Of a stretch of DNA of 64,000 nt, positions 63,005-64,000 are shown one piece after another. The notes below the pieces were generated by a model. It ran no database searches. It saw only the letters and a program-made list of their open reading frames with translations, and had not been told where the DNA came from. How positions within the stretch are numbered: position 1 is the stretch's first letter; each line of letters starts with the position of its first letter. A program made the position numbers and the translations under genes. The stretch comes from Mameliella sp. MMSF_3455 (GTDB lineage Bacteria > Pseudomonadota > Alphaproteobacteria > Rhodobacterales > Rhodobacteraceae), in the NCBI RefSeq assembly GCF_030733205.1, contig NZ_JASHJL010000001.1, forward strand, positions 124,001-188,000, in the 5' to 3' direction.

Positions 63005-64000
63005 TTACTGATTTGGTATTATCGGTGATATTGCCTCTCGGCCGTCTGGCTTATATTGTCGATAAGTGAATTCAGTACCGGTTTTATCGGCGAGTCCCTG
63101 CATCGCGTTTCGGCATCCGTCCGCGAAAGGGCAAGGTGGCTTTGGCCCGCGTAACTCGACATGAAGGCCTGGCTTGAGATTTATTCGGCTCGCGGCAATT
63201 TGTTCGGTATGACCGAGCTGGGCGCCTACCTGTTTGTTCCCAACGCCTTTGCGGCTCGCCTCAAACCAACGAGCCACCAAGTTGCCGGATGAGTCTGAAA
63301 CAATAACTTCGAGGTAATGCCCCTTTGGACCTGCTGCTTGAGCGGCCTCTTCCAATGTCGCATAGGCGGGCCCAAGGTCGATGTCGGTTCTATGAATCTG
63401 TTTCGGAAGCCCATTATCGTCCAACTCGACGATCGGCTTGGCATCTCGACCGCCAGAGCCATTCGAGTTGCCGCCACGATCACCACGGGCTCTACTGTTC
63501 TTGCGCCGTCCGTGAGGACTACGTCGAATTCCTCCCTGACTACGACCATTTGGGCGGCCGTTTCCCAATCGTCCTCCTCTTGGTGCCGGCCTGGATGCGG
63601 GGCGGCCCGCGCCAAGAAAGATCAAACCAACGGAAGCTCCTGCACCAAGTCCCTCAAGGATTCCCTGCAAGCCTTCGAGTTTTCCTTCCGTAGTATTGGA
63701 AGTTAAGATCTTTCCAACGCCTTCGCCGAGAGCTGTTCCACCGTATTCCAGCCCCAATATTGCGTTAGGACCTATGGCGAGCGTTTGTCCGCCAACTTCG
63801 CCGACAGTTTTCGTCGTAGTGGCAGCAAGAACGGTGGTGCCCCTTACGAAAGACGCAGTCCTTGAAAAACCGGCGTCGTCAATAGCCGCAGCCAAGTCGT
63901 TCCCTTTGTCAGAGACCCAATCTCCGGCTGCATCGGTGCCTTCGCTGATTGCGCCCGTAATGACCTGCGAACCCTCCACGGCATTTGACCAGACAGCACC
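63005..64000 (-). CDS. C-terminal part of a large polymorphic-toxin-like protein with a deaminase-like end, 5' end outside window
   Basis: The frame is open to the right edge; the GTG at 63979 is probably internal, since the codons before it (GAVWSNA) read on without a stop. In the visible 331 residues a hydrophobic, Gly/Ala-rich segment comes first (e.g. VGEVGGQTLAIGPNAILGLE), then a very basic Arg/Gly/Asn/Ser-rich linker (about 63600-63440). A C-terminal domain of about 140 residues follows. This end has His-Thr-Glu (codons at 63211-63203) in GHTEQIAASRI, then strand LHVELRGPKPPC and Cys-x5-Cys (codons 63133-63131 and 63115-63113) before the helix CRNAMQGLADKTG, like the zinc site of deaminase-fold toxins. 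It may be the hypervariable end of a TcC- or Rhs-type protein. No immunity gene is visible between it and the TcA gene. Confidence 0.65.
   Translation of the reverse strand, partial: GAVWSNAVEGSQVITGAISEGTDAAGDWVSDKGNDLAAAIDDAGFSRTASFVRGTTVLAATTTKTVGEVGGQTLAIGPNAILGLEYGGTALGEGVGKILTSNTTEGKLEGLQGILEGLGAGASVGLIFLGAGRPASRPAPRGGRLGNGRPNGRSQGGIRRSPHGRRKNSRARGDRGGNSNGSGGRDAKPIVELDDNGLPKQIHRTDIDLGPAYATLEEAAQAAGPKGHYLEVIVSDSSGNLVARWFEASRKGVGNKQVGAQLGHTEQIAASRINLKPGLHVELRGPKPPCPFADGCRNAMQGLADKTGTEFTYRQYKPDGREAISPIIPNQ

Noticed and set aside
1-64000. CRISPR arrays, insertion sequences, tRNA or rRNA genes
   Set aside because: Reading both strands I found no regularly spaced repeats, no transposase-like protein and no tRNA-like cloverleaf or rRNA sequence.
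63979-64000. GTG at 63979 as the true start of the toxin-like gene
   Set aside because: The frame stays open to the window edge and the region before the GTG reads as protein, so the gene most likely begins outside.

Overview
The window is high-GC DNA with tightly packed, often ATGA-overlapping genes. It reads as a chromosomal segment of a marine alphaproteobacterium of the Rhodobacteraceae (Roseobacter group). The gene repertoire supports this: a form I CO dehydrogenase operon, a serralysin-type RTX protease with the MCFLC start, Hint-domain and DUF6916 proteins, TAXI-TRAP transport, and aromatic meta-cleavage genes. The assignment is inferred from gene content and style; no rRNA or marker gene is present.

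Left part (1-13.4 kb). A trimethylamine-methyltransferase-like gene (MttB family) runs off the left edge. It is followed by a secreted PDC/Cache-like sensor protein with a chemoreceptor. Next is a three-gene operon of two transglutaminase-like proteins flanking a circularly permuted ATP-grasp/alpha-E protein, the predicted peptide-ligase/cross-linking module. Facing it is a secreted metalloprotease with RTX repeats and a C-terminal array of about 49-residue repeats, with a small unknown gene upstream of it.

CO oxidation (13.4-21.9 kb). An MHYT-LytTR regulator (CoxC-like) precedes coxM-coxS-coxL, a RidA-like gene, coxD, coxE and coxF. CoxL carries the form I active-site loop AYRCSFR. A direct repeat between coxC and coxM is a candidate LytTR operator. 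A strong hairpin with a T-run after coxL probably lowers expression of the maturation genes.

Aromatic catabolism and decay (21.9-29.3 kb). After a metallophosphoesterase and an MFS exporter with a His-rich tail comes a galB, extradiol dioxygenase, galC, galD cluster. Its products would take a ring-cleavage product to pyruvate and oxaloacetate. Behind it lie decayed copies of a 2-pyrone-4,6-dicarboxylate-lactonase-like gene and an intradiol dioxygenase, then about 0.75 kb without a gene.

Middle (29.3-46.6 kb). This part holds a TPR-sulfotransferase, a Hint protein, two DUF6916-like proteins, a GNAT and a tail-collar protein. A BenE-like transporter follows. A complete Nik/Dpp-type ABC importer lies downstream of a Zur-box-like palindrome. 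Then come a BisC-type molybdoenzyme, a LysR regulator, and a divergent pirin, broken isochorismatase, FMN reductase and DUF2798 set.

Right part (46.6-64 kb). HutD and an M19-like dipeptidase are divergent from a LysR regulator and a TAXI-TRAP transporter with a RidA protein, which suggests uptake and processing of an amino-acid-like compound. The last 11 kb is a toxin-complex (Tc) locus on the minus strand. It contains a 3341-residue TcA-like protein and, directly upstream, the 3' end of a large protein whose C-terminus looks like a deaminase-fold effector. This is the most unusual system here, and it continues past the right edge.
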